From Endomychus coccineus (taxonomy: Eukaryota; Arthropoda; Insecta; Coleoptera; Endomychidae): a DNA stretch of 64,000 bases. This document shows, in pieces, positions 11,612-25,290 of the stretch; positions within the stretch are counted from its first letter, which is position 1; each line of letters begins with the position of its first letter. Both the position numbers and the translations under genes were made by a program. The stretch lies in the NCBI GenBank assembly GCA_958510875.1, contig OY294068.1, forward strand, positions 33,460,297-33,524,296, given 5' to 3'. The notes under the pieces are model-generated. The model searched no databases. It was not told the origin of the DNA and saw only the letters and a program-made list of their open reading frames with translations.

Positions 11612-12770
11612 CAAAATATGTTTTCCAAGCTCAATATTGTCGGTTGTAACATGAGCGCAGATGATTTAAAGGAAAATATACCATTAAAGAAGTTGACATA
11701 ACTACTGTTGTGCTTTTAGCGAGACGTCATTTTAGAGATTAATATGAAATGAAAATTCAAGTGGTAAGTGAGGAATGTATATATACTTTATGAAAAAAAT
11801 ACTAGATACTAGATTTGATTAGATTTGTATGGGGCTTATGTGCTATGAGCCTTACCACCGCGACCTTAGCAGATTTATTGTGTATTCTCTTTTGTTATGT
11901 TAGAGTTCCTTGTATAGACCCGTCTCTAGTACTAGACTCCATAGGCCAAACCTCAGGTCCTCCATATAATAGGAGGGTTGTGGTGTTTCCGTTCCTGTCG
12001 TTGAGAACCTTAGCCTTGTTAAGCCTTAGCATCTGTCAGTCCGATGTTGTTCATGTGTTTGTTGAGTCCAGAATGCCCAGTCAGGAACCCAACCATGATT
12101 CTAGTTGATCTTTTATTCTGGTTTAGTAGGTACCCTGTGAGTTTTGGTTATGGCTCTCTAATGAACTCTTTGGCTGACTCATTTCCGGCGCCTTGTTCCA
12201 ACATTCTCGAGATTGATTTTTCAACAAAGTGCTGTTATAAGATTTGCGCAGCCCTTTCGCTATACCACAAAAGGGTTTCGGACCAATGAGGGCCTCACGT
12301 GCTCCTTCTGGGGACAGTGAATCAGTCCTTCCGTTGCCTTTGTAGCCTGTGTGACCTGGTAACCACACTAAGGACAGTCTGTTTTGTCTGCTCAACTCTT
12401 GTAGGGTCTCTAAACAGTCCCAGACAAGTTTGGAATTGACCTGTAAGGAACTGAATGCTTTTATAGCTTGGATGTCAGAGTAAATACTCTATTCTATATA
12501 TTTTGTTTTTCTTCAACTGGACGTTGAAGCAAATAGTAATAGTAATAACGTGATACGTACACAACATAAAAAATAAGATGATTTAATCTCGAAAAGGCAA
12601 AATATAGTGTATCTCAAAAACCAGATCTGAAAAAACAAAACCTGACGCCTATTTTGGATATAGCACCAATAACCTAGAAACAGGTAGATAGTTACATGCT
12701 TCAAGATGTCTGTTGAACTGCGTTATTAAGTAAATAGTCAATTGGAATCTTCTAAACTAGCAATCTGTAA
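11612..12770 (-). mobile_element. 5'-truncated I/R1-like LINE, RNase H and C-terminus, copy 1
   Basis: On the minus strand, 12395-12123 encodes S-L-V-W-L-P-G-H-T-G-Y-K-G-N with the following A-L-I-G-P block, which is the RNase H domain and tail of I/R1/Loa-type LINEs. Further 3' an L-T-G-H-S-G-L-N-K-like stretch is visible in another frame. The 18-bp direct repeat GAAATACCGGGTAATGAG flanks it at 11594-11611 and 12771-12788, fitting a LINE target-site duplication. It is 5'-truncated and broken by shifts. Confidence 0.8.
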
Positions 12771-12788
12771 GAAATACCGGGTAATGAG

Positions 12789-15700
12789 AATTCACAGAAA
12801 TTAGAATGGAGAAAGTACCATTTATTTAAAAATCGACGTATAGAATGCCAGTGTAATCGCCTTATGCAAGGTTTTATCAAAAAACTAATTAAAGTTTGCA
12901 ACTGTGTTTTGTACTTAAGTAGTCTACATCGATTCGTTTCGTATAACTTTCAGGCTATTCCGTTTAATTTATGTTCTTTCTTTGGCTGTTCTTCAACGGC
13001 ATGTACTTGCAATGGAATAATAGGGATTATTTCATTAGATTCCATAAATTCACCTAATTCAATAAGTTGCTATACTTTCTTAAAGAGAATCGATACCGTG
13101 GTCTAGGTACGCTACCGATATAGTAAATACAAATGTTAAAAAAATAAAAAAAATAAAATATGCAACATAAACATTAGGTCACCAAGGTGAGCAGTCCATA
13201 TCAATCTTTGTAATAATGTATAGAACTTCGTGAGAGGATAGAGCTCCACATTGATGCTTTGTAGATAGAGAACAAAGGGAATTAGAATAACTTAGTATAA
13301 AGAGTATGAAGAAGTATGAATGAAGATGATGACGATATAATATAACATACATGTAATTGATATTTCACGTTAATCTAAGATTGTAAATAGTGTAGTTGTT
13401 TATATGTATAAGTGTTATCATAAATCATAACCAATCCTATACTACCCATAGCTACGGACCTTGAGAACCTGAACACCACATGGCGATCTCTGCCAAACCA
13501 TACTGAGGACCTGAACACAACATGGCAATGTATGCTAGTACCTTTCTCCAAGGTGAAGACCACATGGCGATCCATGCCAGCCCCTTTTTTAAGAAGAGGC
13601 AAATTTTATTGGAATGGAAATGGGAAATTCAAGGATGGAATGGTAATTCAGGGTAATGGATAAGGAATCGGCTTTCGAAATGGAAGTAGAGACTGGAAAA
13701 CGGAAAGTGAATTGGAAATGTACATAGGAAAGGGAAACAAAGACAAGTGAGTCAAATATGAATGCTATATCCACTATGTGCTGCAATATGAGAAACACAA
13801 GCGACCAAAGGGAATAGGCCAGCCCAGGCAGTTCCAGTTTACCACATCAATACTGTGTTGGCGAAAAATTTTGTATTTTATGTACAATTGCTTAGGAAAA
13901 TGTAGGATGATGCAGTGCAGAGAAGCGCGCAATTGATCAAAAGGAGATTATTATAGGCTATTGAAATTACACACGGAACGTGTCCACTCTAGATATAATA
14001 AAGGTTATAGACATGAATTGTGACATACGTAAGACTGTGGTTTCGATATAGCTATCGGCCACCTTCCAGAAATTCAGGATTCGATTTCAATTAGTAGGTG
14101 AAATCCTAAATCTGTCCGGAAACCAAGAATATATAGATGTCAATACCAACAATGGTATGTGGGTGAAGAACAATCATATTGTACGTGAAGAATATCCGTA
14201 CAAATCTACACTAACTTGTACCACTTGATGTTTTTCATAAATTGAAATGAGGTTCCACGATACGGAATATATTCAATCTGATTTATTCGAACGTGAAAGT
14301 GCATCAATTGATCGCGTCGAGGTTCCAGATATTCTACGCAAAATATGTCATCATTAATGTATTATTATTTTGCCATGAATAAGTAATGATTCAAGCTTGC
14401 GAATTATATGAGCTCATGAATATTCTAATAAAATTCATTGAACGGAAGAGCTTTATTCAAATGAGCATTGTATAAGACTCAATAATAAAATGAATATTCT
14501 GAATAAATGTTCGGTGTTGATTTTAGCGATTTGAGTCGGTTTTTCCAAAGCAAAATGTGAATGGTACATTGTTTGCCTGTATCTGTTATTACTCTAGAAC
14601 AATTACTTTATTTTTATCAGACTCGGAACAGTAGTTGTACGTTTCATGATGAAATTTTATCTGTATGTAATAATAAAGAGAATCAGACTTCATTCTACTA
14701 GTTGTTTGTTTTGTTTCCTCATTTTATCAATGTAGTAATGCCACTTATGCCTTAAAAATTATTGACAATTTCAGGAAAATGTGCCAGAATATAGGTTAAG
14801 TTAAAAAAATGCACTGTTCTCTGAGTTTGAGTAAATACTTGTCTTAGATGTTTTTGGATGCATTGTACTAGTAATCTGACATTCAGCGTCTTTTTATTGA
14901 AGTGCTAAAAATCAGTGAGTCAATATTTTATATAGCAGAGGTTCCTTAGTGAATCTTCCATCTATTTGTAGATAGATGGTGTTAGAACTTATGGATTTCT
15001 CTAGACAATTCTGTCTGTGGTATTTTATACCACAGTTATAACGGTCGACCGGTGACATTATAATCTATTGGTTCTACTGATGAGCTCGAGATGGCTAAGC
15101 CGCTGTCCAATATTTTTGAATTGGATTTTATAGTCACAATAAAAGCATATTCTAACCATATTTCTCCTCCACGGGTTAGACGTATGAGTTCTTAGCATTG
15201 CGACGAAGAACAAGTGCTGTTGAGTTCCCTTTTCCTCTTCACATCCTCTAGACATGGAAGTTTGTGTGTTAACTATTCGGTGCAGGAGTTTATGGAGCCA
15301 ATAGAGCAATAGAGAATTAAGGAATACCTTTGGTGGTAAAATTTGAAATTTCGTTCCTAGTGTTATAATTTTATTACTAAGTTTGAGTCTATATATGGTG
15401 AATATACTTCGAAAGAACGTACAGAACCTATTCCTGACTTATTCAAAAGGGCTTATCCGACCAATTTTGGCATCCAGTAGGAAGACCAAGATAAATCTTG
15501 ATCTCCTCAGTTCGTATGTGAAATCCGCAACAGTGGACAATTGGAAAGAAGAAGTGACTATAGTTTGGAATACAGCACTGAGTTAACTGTAATTGGCCCT
15601 CAAGAAATGTCTTGATTCAAGCTAAACTAATTTTATTAATGAACTTTGGTTGGGAGAGAGAAAACCATATTCCCACCTTCGCATATCAAGTTGAGGATTA

Positions 15701-15879
15701 TGAAGTAATTTGTGACGGGTTCAAATAGATGTAGACTTTGTTTTGATGGTGTTCAGATGAGGTTTCTTAAAGATTCATAATTAACCTCATCCTTGCCCTA
15801 GATTGAATCCGATGCTCACTTGTTGAAGTAGTAATTCAACATTTTCTTGGGAATCATAAAGCATAGAATAACAGAAATA
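12789..15879. other. Unique part of tandem unit 1, no gene recognised
   Basis: About 3.1 kb, repeated at 17060-20150. It contains three degenerate copies of an ACCACATGGCGATC-like motif near 13480-13580 and two perfect small hairpins (14958-14979 and 15016-15034). No conserved protein was recognised. Confidence 0.5.
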
Positions 15880-15882
15880 GAG

Positions 15883-17041
15883 CAAAATATGTTTTCCAAG
15901 CTCAATATTGTCGGTTGTAACATGAGCGCAGATGATTTAAAGGAAAATATACCATTAAAGAAGTTGACATAACTACTGTTGTGCTTTTAGCGAGACGTCA
16001 TTTTAGAGATTAATATGAAATGAAAATTCAAGTGGTAAGTGAGGAATGTATATATACTTTATGAAAAAAATACTAGATACTAGATTTGATTAGATTTGTA
16101 TGGGGCTTATGTGCTATGAGCCTCACCACCGCGACCTTAGCAGATTTATTGTGTATTCTCTTTTGTTATGTTAGAGTTCCTTGTATAGACCCGTCTCTAG
16201 TACTAGACTCCATAGGCCAAACCTCAGGTCTTCCATATAATGGGGGGGTTGTGGTGTTTCCGTTCCTGTCGTTGAGAACCTTAGCCTTGTTAAGCCTTAG
16301 CATCTGTCAGTCCGATGTTGTTCATGTGTTTGTTGAGTCCAGAATGCCCAGTCAGGAACCCAACCATGATTCTAGTTGATCTTTTATTCTGGTTTAGTAG
16401 GTACCCTGTGAGTTTTGGTTATGGCTCTCTAATGAACTCTTTGGCTGACTCATTTCCGGCGCCTTGTTCCAACATTCTCGAGATTGATTTTTCAACAAAG
16501 TGCTGTTATAAGATTTGCGCAGCCCTTTCGCTATACCACAAAAGGGTTTCGGACCAATGAGGGCCTCACGTGCTCCTTCTGGGGACAGTGAATCAGTCCT
16601 TCCGTTGCCTTTGTAGCCTGTGTGACCTGGTAACCACACTAAGGACAGTCTGTTTTGTCTGCTCAACTCTTGTAGGGTCTCTAAACAGTCCCAGACAAGT
16701 TTGGAATTGACCTGTAAGGAACTGAATGCTTTTATAGCTTGGATGTCAGAGTAAATACTCTATTCTATATATTTTGTTTTTCTTCAACTGGACGTTGAAG
16801 CAAATAGTAATAGTAATAACGTGATACGTACACAACATAAAAAATAAGATGATTTAATCTCGAAAAGGCAAAATATAGTGTATCTCAAAAACCAGATCTG
16901 AAAAAACAAAACCTGACGCCTATTTTGGATATAGCACCAATAACCTAGAAACAGGTAGATAGTTACATGCTTCAAGATGTCTGTTGAACTGCGTTATTAA
17001 GTAAATAGTCAATTGGAATCTTCTAAACTAGCAATCTGTAA
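15883..17041 (-). mobile_element. I/R1-like LINE fragment, copy 2 (tandem unit 2)
   Basis: Same fragment as 11612-12770 with a few substitutions. The right-hand direct repeat is retained at 17042-17059. The left flank is the end of unit 1, not the direct repeat, so this copy arose by duplication and not by its own insertion. Confidence 0.85.
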
Positions 17042-20000
17042 GAAATACCGGGTAATGAGAATTCACAGAAATTAGAATGGAGAAAGTACCATTTATTTAA
17101 AAATCGACGTATAGAATGCCAGTGTAATCGCCTTATGCAAGGTTTTATCAAAAAACTAATTAAAGTTTGCAACTGTGTTTTGTACTTAAGTAGTCTACAT
17201 CGATTCGTTTCGTATAACTTTCAGGCTATTCCGTTTAATTTATGTTCTTTCTTTGGCTGTTCTTCAACGGCATGTACTTGCAATGGAATAATAGGGATTA
17301 TTTCATTAGATTCCATAAATTCACCTAATTCAATAAGTTGCTATACTTTCTTAAAGAGAATCGATACCGTGGTCTAGGTACGCTACCGATATAGTAAATA
17401 CAAATGTTAAAAAAATAAAAAAAATAAAATATGCAACATAAACATTAGGTCACCAAGGTGAGCAGTCCATATCAATCTTTGTAATAATGTATAGAACTTC
17501 GTGAGAGGATAGGGCTCCACATTGATGCTTTGTAGATAGAGAACAAAGGGAATTAGAATAACTTAGTATAAAGAGTATGAAGAAGTATGAATGAAGATGA
17601 TGACGATATAATATAACATACATGTAATTGATATTTCACGTTAATCTAAGATTGTAAATAGTGTAGTTGTTTATATGTATAAGTGTTATCATAAATCATA
17701 ACCAATCCTATACTACCCATAGCTACGGACCTTGAGAACCTGAACACCACATGGCGATCTCTGCCAAACCATACTGAGGACCTGAACACAACATGGCAAT
17801 GTATGCTAGTACCTTTCTCCAAGGTGAAGACCACATGGCGATCCATGCCAGCCCCTTTTTTAAGAAGAGGCAAATTTTATTGGAATGGAAATGGGAAATT
17901 CAAGGATGGAATGGTAATTCAGGGTAATGGATAAGGAATCGGCTTTCGAAATGGAAGTAGAGACTGGAAAACGGAAAGTGAATTGGAAATGTACATAGGA
18001 AAGGGAAACAAAGACAAGTGAGTCAAATATGAATGCTATATCCACTATGTGCTGCAATATGAGAAACACAAGCGACCAAAGGGAATAGGCCAGCCCAGGC
18101 AGTTCCAGTTTACCACATCAATACTGTGTTGGCGAAAAATTTTGTATTTTATGTACAATTGCTTAGGAAAATGTAGGATGATGCAGTGCAGAGAAGCGCG
18201 CAATTGATCAAAAGGAGATTATTATAGGCTATTGAAATTACACACGGAACGTGTCCACTCTAGATATAATAAAGGTTATAGACATGAATTGTGACATACG
18301 TAAGACTGTGGTTTCGATATAGCTATCGGCCACCTTCCAGAAATTCAGGATTCGATTTCAATTAGTAGGTGAAATCCTAAATCTGTCCGGAAACCAAGAA
18401 TATATAGATGTCAATACCAACAATGGTATGTGGGTGAAGAACAATCATATTGTACGTGAAGAATATCCGTACAAATCTACACTAACTTGTACCACTTGAT
18501 GTTTTTCATAAATTGAAATGAGGTTCCACGATACGGAATATATTCAATCTGATTTATTCGAACGTGAAAGTGCATCAATTGATCGCGTCGAGGTTCCAGA
18601 TATTCTACGCAAAATATGTCATCATTAATGTATTATTATTTTGCCATGAATAAGTAATGATTCAAGCTTGCGAATTATATGAGCTCATGAATATTCTAAT
18701 AAAATTCATTGAACGGAAGAGCTTTATTCAAATGAGCATTGTATAAGACTCAATAATAAAATGAATATTCTGAATAAATGTTCGGTGTTGATTTTAGCGA
18801 TTTGAGTCGGTTTTTCCAAAGCAAAATGTGAATGGTACATTGTTTGCCTGTATCTGTTATTACTCTAGAACAATTACTTTATTTTTATCAGACTCGGAAC
18901 AGTAGTTGTACGTTTCATGATGAAATTTTATCTGTATGTAATAATAAAGAGAATCAGACTTCATTCTACTAGTTGTTTGTTTTGTTTCCTCATTTTATCA
19001 ATGTAGTAATGCCACTTATGCCTTAAAAATTATTGACAATTTCAGGAAAATGTGCCAGAATATAGGTTAAGTTAAAAAAATGCACTGTTCTCTGAGTTTG
19101 AGTAAATACTTGTCTTAGATGTTTTTGGATGCATTGTACTAGTAATCTGACATTCAGCGTCTTTTTATTGAAGTGCTAAAAATCAGTGAGTCAATATTTT
19201 ATATAGCAGAGGTTCCTTAGTGAATCTTCCATCTATTTGTAGATAGATGGTGTTAGAACTTATGGATTTCTCTAGACAATTCTGTCTGTGGTATTTTATA
19301 CCACAGTTATAACGGTCGACCGGTGACATTATAATCTATTGGTTCTACTGATGAGCTCGAGATGGCTAAGCCGCTGTCCAATATTTTTGAATTGGATTTT
19401 ATAGTCACAATAAAAGCATATTCTAACCATATTTCTCCTCCACGGGTTAGACGTATGAGTTCTTAGCATTGCGACGAAGAACAAGTGCTGTTGAGTTCCC
19501 TTTTCCTCTTCACATCCTCTAGACATGGAAGTTTGTGTGTTAACTATTCGGTGCAGGAGTTTATGGAGCCAATAGAGCAATAGAGAATTAAGGAATACCT
19601 TTGGTGGTAAAATTTGAAATTTCGTTCCTAGTGTTATAATTTTATTACTAAGTTTGAGTCTATATATGGTGAATATACTTCGAAAGAACGTACAGAACCT
19701 ATTCCTGACTTATTCAAAAGGGCTTATCCGACCAATTTTGGCATCCAGTAGGAAGACCAAGATAAATCTTGATCTCCTCAGTTCGTATGTGAAATCCGCA
19801 ACAGTGGACAATTGGAAAGAAGAAGTGACTATAGTTTGGAATACAGCACTGAGTTAACTGTAATTGGCCCTCAAGAAATGTCTTGATTCAAGCTAAACTA
19901 ATTTTATTAATGAACTTTGGTTGGGAGAGAGAAAACCATATTCCCACCTTCGCATATCAAGTTGAGGATTATGAAGTAATTTGTGACGGGTTCAAATAGA

Positions 20001-20153
20001 TGTAGACTTTGTTTTGATGGTGTTCAGATGAGGTTTCTTAAAGATTCATAATTAACCTCATCCTTGCCCTAGATTGAATCCGATGCTCACTTGTTGAAGT
20101 AGTAATTCAACATTTTCTTGGGAATCATAAAGCATAGAATAACAGAAATAGAG

Positions 20154-21312
20154 CAAAATATGTTTTCCAAGCTCAATATTGTCGGTTGTAACATGAGCGC
20201 AGATGATTTAAAGGAAAATATACCATTAAAGAAGTTGACATAACTACTGTTGTGCTTTTAGCGAGACGTCATTTTAGAGATTAATATGAAATGAAAATTC
20301 AAGTGGTAAGTGAGGAATGTATATATACTTTATGAAAAAAATACTAGATACTAGATTTGATTAGATTTGTATGGGGCTTATGTGCTATGAGCCTCACCAC
20401 CGCGACCTTAGCAGATTTATTGTGTATTCTCTTTTGTTATGTTAGAGTTCCTTGTATAGACCCGTCTCTAGTACTAGACTCCATAGGCCAAACCTCAGGT
20501 CTTCCATATAATGGGAGGGTTGTGGTGTTTCCGTTCCTGTCGTTGAGAACCTTAGCCTTGTTAAGCCTTAGCATCTGTCAGTCCGATGTTGTTCATGTGT
20601 TTGTTGAGTCCAGAATGCCCAGTCAGGAACCCAACCATGATTCTAGTTGATCTTTTATTCTGGTTTAGTAGGTACCCTGTGAGTTTTGGTTATGGCTCTC
20701 TAATGAACTCTTTGGCTGACTCATTTCCGGCGCCTTGTTCCAACATTCTCGAGATTGATTTTTCAACAAAGTGCTGTTATAAGATTTGCGCAGCCCTTTC
20801 GCTATACCACAAAAGGGTTTCGGACCAATGAGAGCCTCACGTGCTCCTTCTGGGGACAGTGAATCAGTCCTTCCGTTGCCTTTGTAGCCTGTGTGACCTG
20901 GTAACCACACTAAGGACAGTCTGTTTTGTCTGCTCAACTCTTGTAGGGTCTCTAAACAGTCCCAGACAAGTTTGGAATTGACCTGTAAGGAACTGAATGC
21001 TTTTATAGCTTGGATGTCAGAGTAAATACTCTACTCTATATATTTTGTTTTTCTTCAACTGGACGTTGAAGCAAATAGTAATAGTAATAACGTGATACGT
21101 ACACAACATAAAAAATAAGATGATTTAATCTCGAAAAGGCAAAATATAGTGTATCTCAAGAACCAGATCTGAAAAAACAAAACCTGACGCCTATTTTGGA
21201 TATAGCACCAATAACCTAGAAACAGGTAGATAGTTACATGCTTCAAGATGTCTGTTGAACTGCGTTATTAAGTAAATAGTCAATTGGAATCTTCTAAACT
21301 AGCAATCTGTAA
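20154..21312 (-). mobile_element. I/R1-like LINE fragment, copy 3 (truncated tandem unit 3)
   Basis: Same LINE fragment again. The copy stops at the LINE 5' edge plus three bases, and neither side carries the 18-bp direct repeat. Beyond it, 21316-22642 is AT-rich intron with nothing recognised. Confidence 0.85.
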
Positions 21313-22642
21313 GAACTGAAAGGAATTAATCCAACATGAGATGCAAATGATGCATTTTTAGCAAATAAGATGCCTAAATCTTTGAAATTGTTTAGCAATT
21401 TGTCTTATTAATTATCAATTATAATTCATCTAGATATCAAACAAGCTCATTTTAAGAACACCGATGAACGTAAATAGAAATAGGATATTCTTCATTTATA
21501 ACGGACAAGTGTATACGAGTTCATTTCTTAGTACGACCGTCCAGTCATAAATTAATACAGTTTGTTCTTTGTATCTGCGAGACGGAAACAGAATATATAG
21601 TCTCGGAATCCTTGTCAAGGATGAGTCATTAAAATTTGTAAAATATCAACAAAGTCAAAGAGGTTCCTCACAGCTTCAATAGGAAATCATAATTTACGTA
21701 TTTAGCAGAGAGAAGGTTCTAAAGAAAACTAGTGCTTTACAGTATACTGGTAGTTAAGACATATTTTTATGGTCAGATTTGGAACGGCAGGTTGATCGCT
21801 TGCTATGATTTGAACGGAGGGTTTTTTACCCTGTTTTCCTTTGAAGCTAAAATCTATTCATGTAGCCATAACATAAGACGTGCAGGACGCGATCGTTTCT
21901 TATCAAATATCTAATTAGTATATTAACTTGATATAATTTCATTCATACCTTACTCTCGCTTTGACTATTTTACGAATCACGTAAATCATATTTTAGTTAA
22001 GCTTGCATTGTGGTGTTTATGATAGAAGTTCATTTAGAATCAATTTAATTTGATGAATACATGAAATTTAAAATTCCTTGAATAATTAAATCATAATAGT
22101 TTTATTTAACTTTTCACCCTGTTAGATCCGGTTCCACTTCGTATCTACGTTCTAATAAGGTTAATTTAAAATTAATGATTACTTAATTGTTTAACACAAC
22201 TTGATTAATACTTCGGTAGTACTTAATCCTTTAACTCTTAATTCATTTTTATAAATTATTTGGTTCTTCATTGTTATCAAGCCAAATGATGAATATGAAT
22301 TTGATCAAATGAGTAAGTAGATAACCTTTAGAACACTAAGAAAACCAGAAAAGAGCCTCGTAATTACAATTGGTAGAGTAGTTGCTTGTTGTCGTTCTAG
22401 TGAAATAATTTTATTGCATTTACTGATATTTTGTTCCAGATGGTTGATAATCATTTGAGATTTGAATAACTTCTATTATTCAAGTTAAGCCTATTTAGGA
22501 ATAACCGCTCTACAGTATATACATTATTCATTTTTTAGTTAGTAAAGTAACCTAGCTCATGTAGGAAAATATTACACTACATTCCCGAAAATAACAACTT
22601 CGTATATCCGCATGAACTCGGTAACTTTAGAAGTAGACTTAC

Positions 22643-22847
22643 CGTTGTGTAACCAAGAAACTTGTGATACAGGGAAACCATTAGCGATACACTGAAAGCT
22701 GGTCTCTTTACCTACATCGACGACTTGCATTTGAGGTTGAACGTGTGCAGACAAGGGTGCTGTAATTTCCAGAGTTACTCGTACGCTTTCCTCTCCGGCG
22801 GAGTTGTTTGCGAAACACACATAGACGCCTCTGTCTTCCAGGCGGAC
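22643..22847 (-). CDS. Dscam: Dscam-family receptor, exon joining Ig3 end and Ig4 start
   Basis: A 205-bp exon with acceptor CCTTAG just above 22847 and donor GTAAGT at 22642-22637 (minus strand). It encodes the end of one Ig domain (V-R-L-E-D-R-G-V-Y-V-C-F-A-N-N) and the first half of the next (V-V-D-V-G-K-E-T-S-F-Q-C then V-S-W-L-H-N-G). The A-P-L-S-A-H-V-Q-P linker with V-V-D-V-G is the typical Ig3/Ig4 junction of insect Dscam proteins. It starts in phase 0 after the exon at 33808 and ends in phase 1 into the exon at 5354, so all three exons read through without a break. The introns on the two sides are 11.0 and 17.3 kb. Confidence 0.92.
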
Positions 22848-23282
22848 CTAAGGAAAAAATATCACGTTACATCGATTGCATCTTGAACATGTATAATTCA
22901 AATTGTATAATAGCAATTTTACTTAACGGTAGCATTCACCAACCAAATAAGCTTGATGAGGTATTATCACATATAATACCACTAGTGCTTAATTTATTTC
23001 CTAAAATAATTTGTGAACGAGTTGTATAGAAATATCAGTTTAAGATTTAACACAGTACATTCTTTCCTATTGCGTCAAGTGCGAATTATTACAACTGATA
23101 GAAAATTATTTGTACAAAGGCCTGAAAAGTACATGAAAAATAAAACAGATGGCGCCACAATTGAAAATCCCATGTAATGTACCATCTTTAACTAGAACGC
23201 ATTAAAATTTTCAGACTTATATGTCATTCAATTCTGTTTTGACACCCACCGAAAGCAAGCAAGCTTGAAGATTCTTGTAAAC
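22848..23282. other. Intron sequence, nothing recognised
   Basis: The part near 23130-23200 may be the untranslated 5' end of the mariner relic that follows, but I could not find its terminal repeat. Confidence 0.45.
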
Positions 23283-24318
23283 ATGGAAAAAAGTGAATTT
23301 CGCGTCTTGATTAAACATTATTTCTTTCGTGGATAAAACATTACGCAAAGCAAAGCATCGCTTATCAAACATGGGGACTCGTCACCATTAATTGGAACGA
23401 TTCACAAGTGGTTTATTGATTTTCGTTGTGGTAGTATGATCACGAAAGACGCCGAACATTCTGGTTGTCCAATTGAGGTTACAACGCCAGAAAAATCTAT
23501 GGTATGATATTGGACGATCGGCGAGTTGAAGCAACGGAAGCATACATTTTTGAATATGAAAAAACTATCTGCCAGAGTGGTGCCGAATTTGCTCTAGCAA
23601 CCGTGTGGCAACTTCAAAGGAGTGCTTGGCGATGTTTAAGCGGGATAAAAAAGACTTTTTGTACCGCCGTTTCGTAACCGTGGACAAGACATGGACCCAT
23701 AACAACTCCCAGAGACTAAACAAGAGTCGAAACAGTGAACTCGTCCTGGCGAATCGAAGCAGAAAAAGGTAAAAGTGGGTTTATCGGCCACCAAAGTCAT
23801 GGCGACAGTTTTTTTGGGATGCACACGGTATCGTCCATATCAATTACCTTGAAAAGGGCAAATCGATCACAGGCGTATATTATGCAGAGCTGTTGGATTG
23901 ATTCGATGCCGATTGGAAACGAAAGCGACCGCATTTGGCGAAGAAAAAGTGCTATTCCACCAGGATAACACACCGGCGCACCGGTCCGCAGTCGCAATGG
24001 CAACATAGCATGAATTGCGCTACGAATTGGTTCGTCATACACCATATTTTCCATATTTGGCCCCCTGTGATTTTTATCTTTTTCCAAGAAATGGCTCGGC
24101 GGAAAGAGACTTGGCTCCAACGATGAAGTAATAGCTGAAACAAAAGCCTATCTCGACAATCCTCGAAATCGTTTGTATTTAGAACGGATCGAAAAATTAG
24201 AAAAGGGTTGGACGAAGTGTATCGGGTTACAAGGAGATTATGTTGAGGAATAAAATAAGTTTTGACGAAATAAATCATTTCTTGTTTCATATTTTTTTAA
24301 CTTACCCTCGTATATAGA
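23283..24318 (+). pseudogene. mariner transposase relic (irritans-like)
   Basis: Starting at the ATG at 23283 (M-E-K-S-E-F-R-V-L-I-K-H), the sequence follows a mariner transposase through several frame changes. Visible blocks are the helix-turn-helix stretch, then V-D-K-T-W (first Asp of D,D34D), H-Q-D-N-T-P-A-H-R-S-A (second Asp) and L-A-P-C-D-F-Y-L-F (third Asp). It ends with T-K-C-I-G-L-Q-G-D-Y-V-E-E at about 24250. The candidate right terminal repeat (reverse complement starts TACGAGGGTAAGTTAAAAAA) is at 24290-24315. At least five frameshifts or stops make it dead. The left end was not found. Confidence 0.85.
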
Positions 24319-24809
24319 AATAATTAGTTTAAATCATGAGCTTTCAATTCTCTATTTCATCAACAGTAGTTGTATCGAAATACTTATTTAACATTTTACA
24401 ATATGTTCAATTTATACTACAATTATTTATTTTGCTCCGCAGTTATTCCTCTCAACAGCATGATATTGCACAGAAATATCGTTTTAAGATTGAACATAGT
24501 ACATTTATATATATTACGTTTTACGATTATGTCAAAAAATTCTCTCAATATTTCGCTTTAGGGTACCCCTGCAGAAAAATATCTGGGCTGAGAAAACTAG
24601 ACATTTTATTGGTTTAAAATTTTCACTTATAATATCCCTAGTGCTTGAATTATTGGCGGAAATCCTTTCATGATGGAAATTTTTTGAAATTTTCTTAAAA
24701 AATTCGCAATTGAAGAAAAATTGCCGGAATATTAATTTAGGCTCGTGGGATATTCGGTAAGAAAATTATATGCTAAAACTATTTGAAAGTAGGATTAAAT
24801 TGGTGACAG

Positions 24810-25290
24810 ACAAAGTTATGTAAGGGACATCATAGTAGGCTCTTGTTAGTGTTGCAAAGGAATGGTAAACTAATCGGTATTTTAACGTTTTGTTTGATAA
24901 CATTCAAAAGCGTTCTATTTGTTATATTAGACACAAAAAGGAAATATCACGTTTTGGAACAGAAAATAGTGAGATTCTAATTTTCGAATTTCCCTGGGCC
25001 TCTAGTAATATGTGATTTAAATAATTAAATAAAGTAGATAATATTTTACCCATGATACACAATTTCATAGTACTAGAGAAAAGGGAAAACAACTCAGACC
25101 TATTTCTATTGGACTCTAATGATTTTATATCGGTGGCACCTTTATTCATTAACTGCGATTTTGATGTCAAATATTTTAATTTCCTTATGTTCTAGAAGAA
25201 TAAGGATTAGGTAATTGAATAGAGTATAAGACATTTTACTTCATACGTCATACAACTTCATAGTACTATAAAAAAGAACTGCGGTGAGTC
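24810..25290 (-). repeat. Dispersed repeat, inverted partner of 32440-32915
   Basis: On the minus strand this encodes a short open stretch beginning N-K-G-A-T-D-I-K-S-L. The same stretch, ~80% similar, is on the plus strand at 32572-32805, and similarity extends on both sides. Family unknown; no terminal repeats seen. 25291-26066 shows nothing I recognise. Confidence 0.65.

Larger units (their letters stand above)
11609..21315. repeat. 4,271-bp tandem array, 2.27 copies
   Basis: Unit 1 is 11609-15879, unit 2 is 15880-20150 and the partial unit 3 is 20151-21315; the offset is exactly 4,271 bp throughout. Only a few base differences are visible, for example around 11960/16231/20502 and 13241/17512. 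Each unit begins with a truncated LINE (about 1.16 kb) followed by about 3.1 kb of unique sequence. The array starts within 3 bp of the LINE's 3' edge and stops within 3 bp of the LINE's 5' edge in copy 3. It lies wholly inside the Dscam intron. Confidence 0.95.

Noticed and set aside
11815..20937. Repeated short frames in three tandem copies, which could be taken for a cluster of alternative Dscam exons.
   Set aside because: The repeated coding piece is LINE RNase H on the minus strand, with no Ig cysteines and no splice sites around it; the plus-strand frames are its shadows.
23797..24290. Minus-strand frames of ~110 residues over the mariner relic.
   Set aside because: The plus strand carries the recognisable mariner catalytic blocks; the minus frames match nothing and are shadows.
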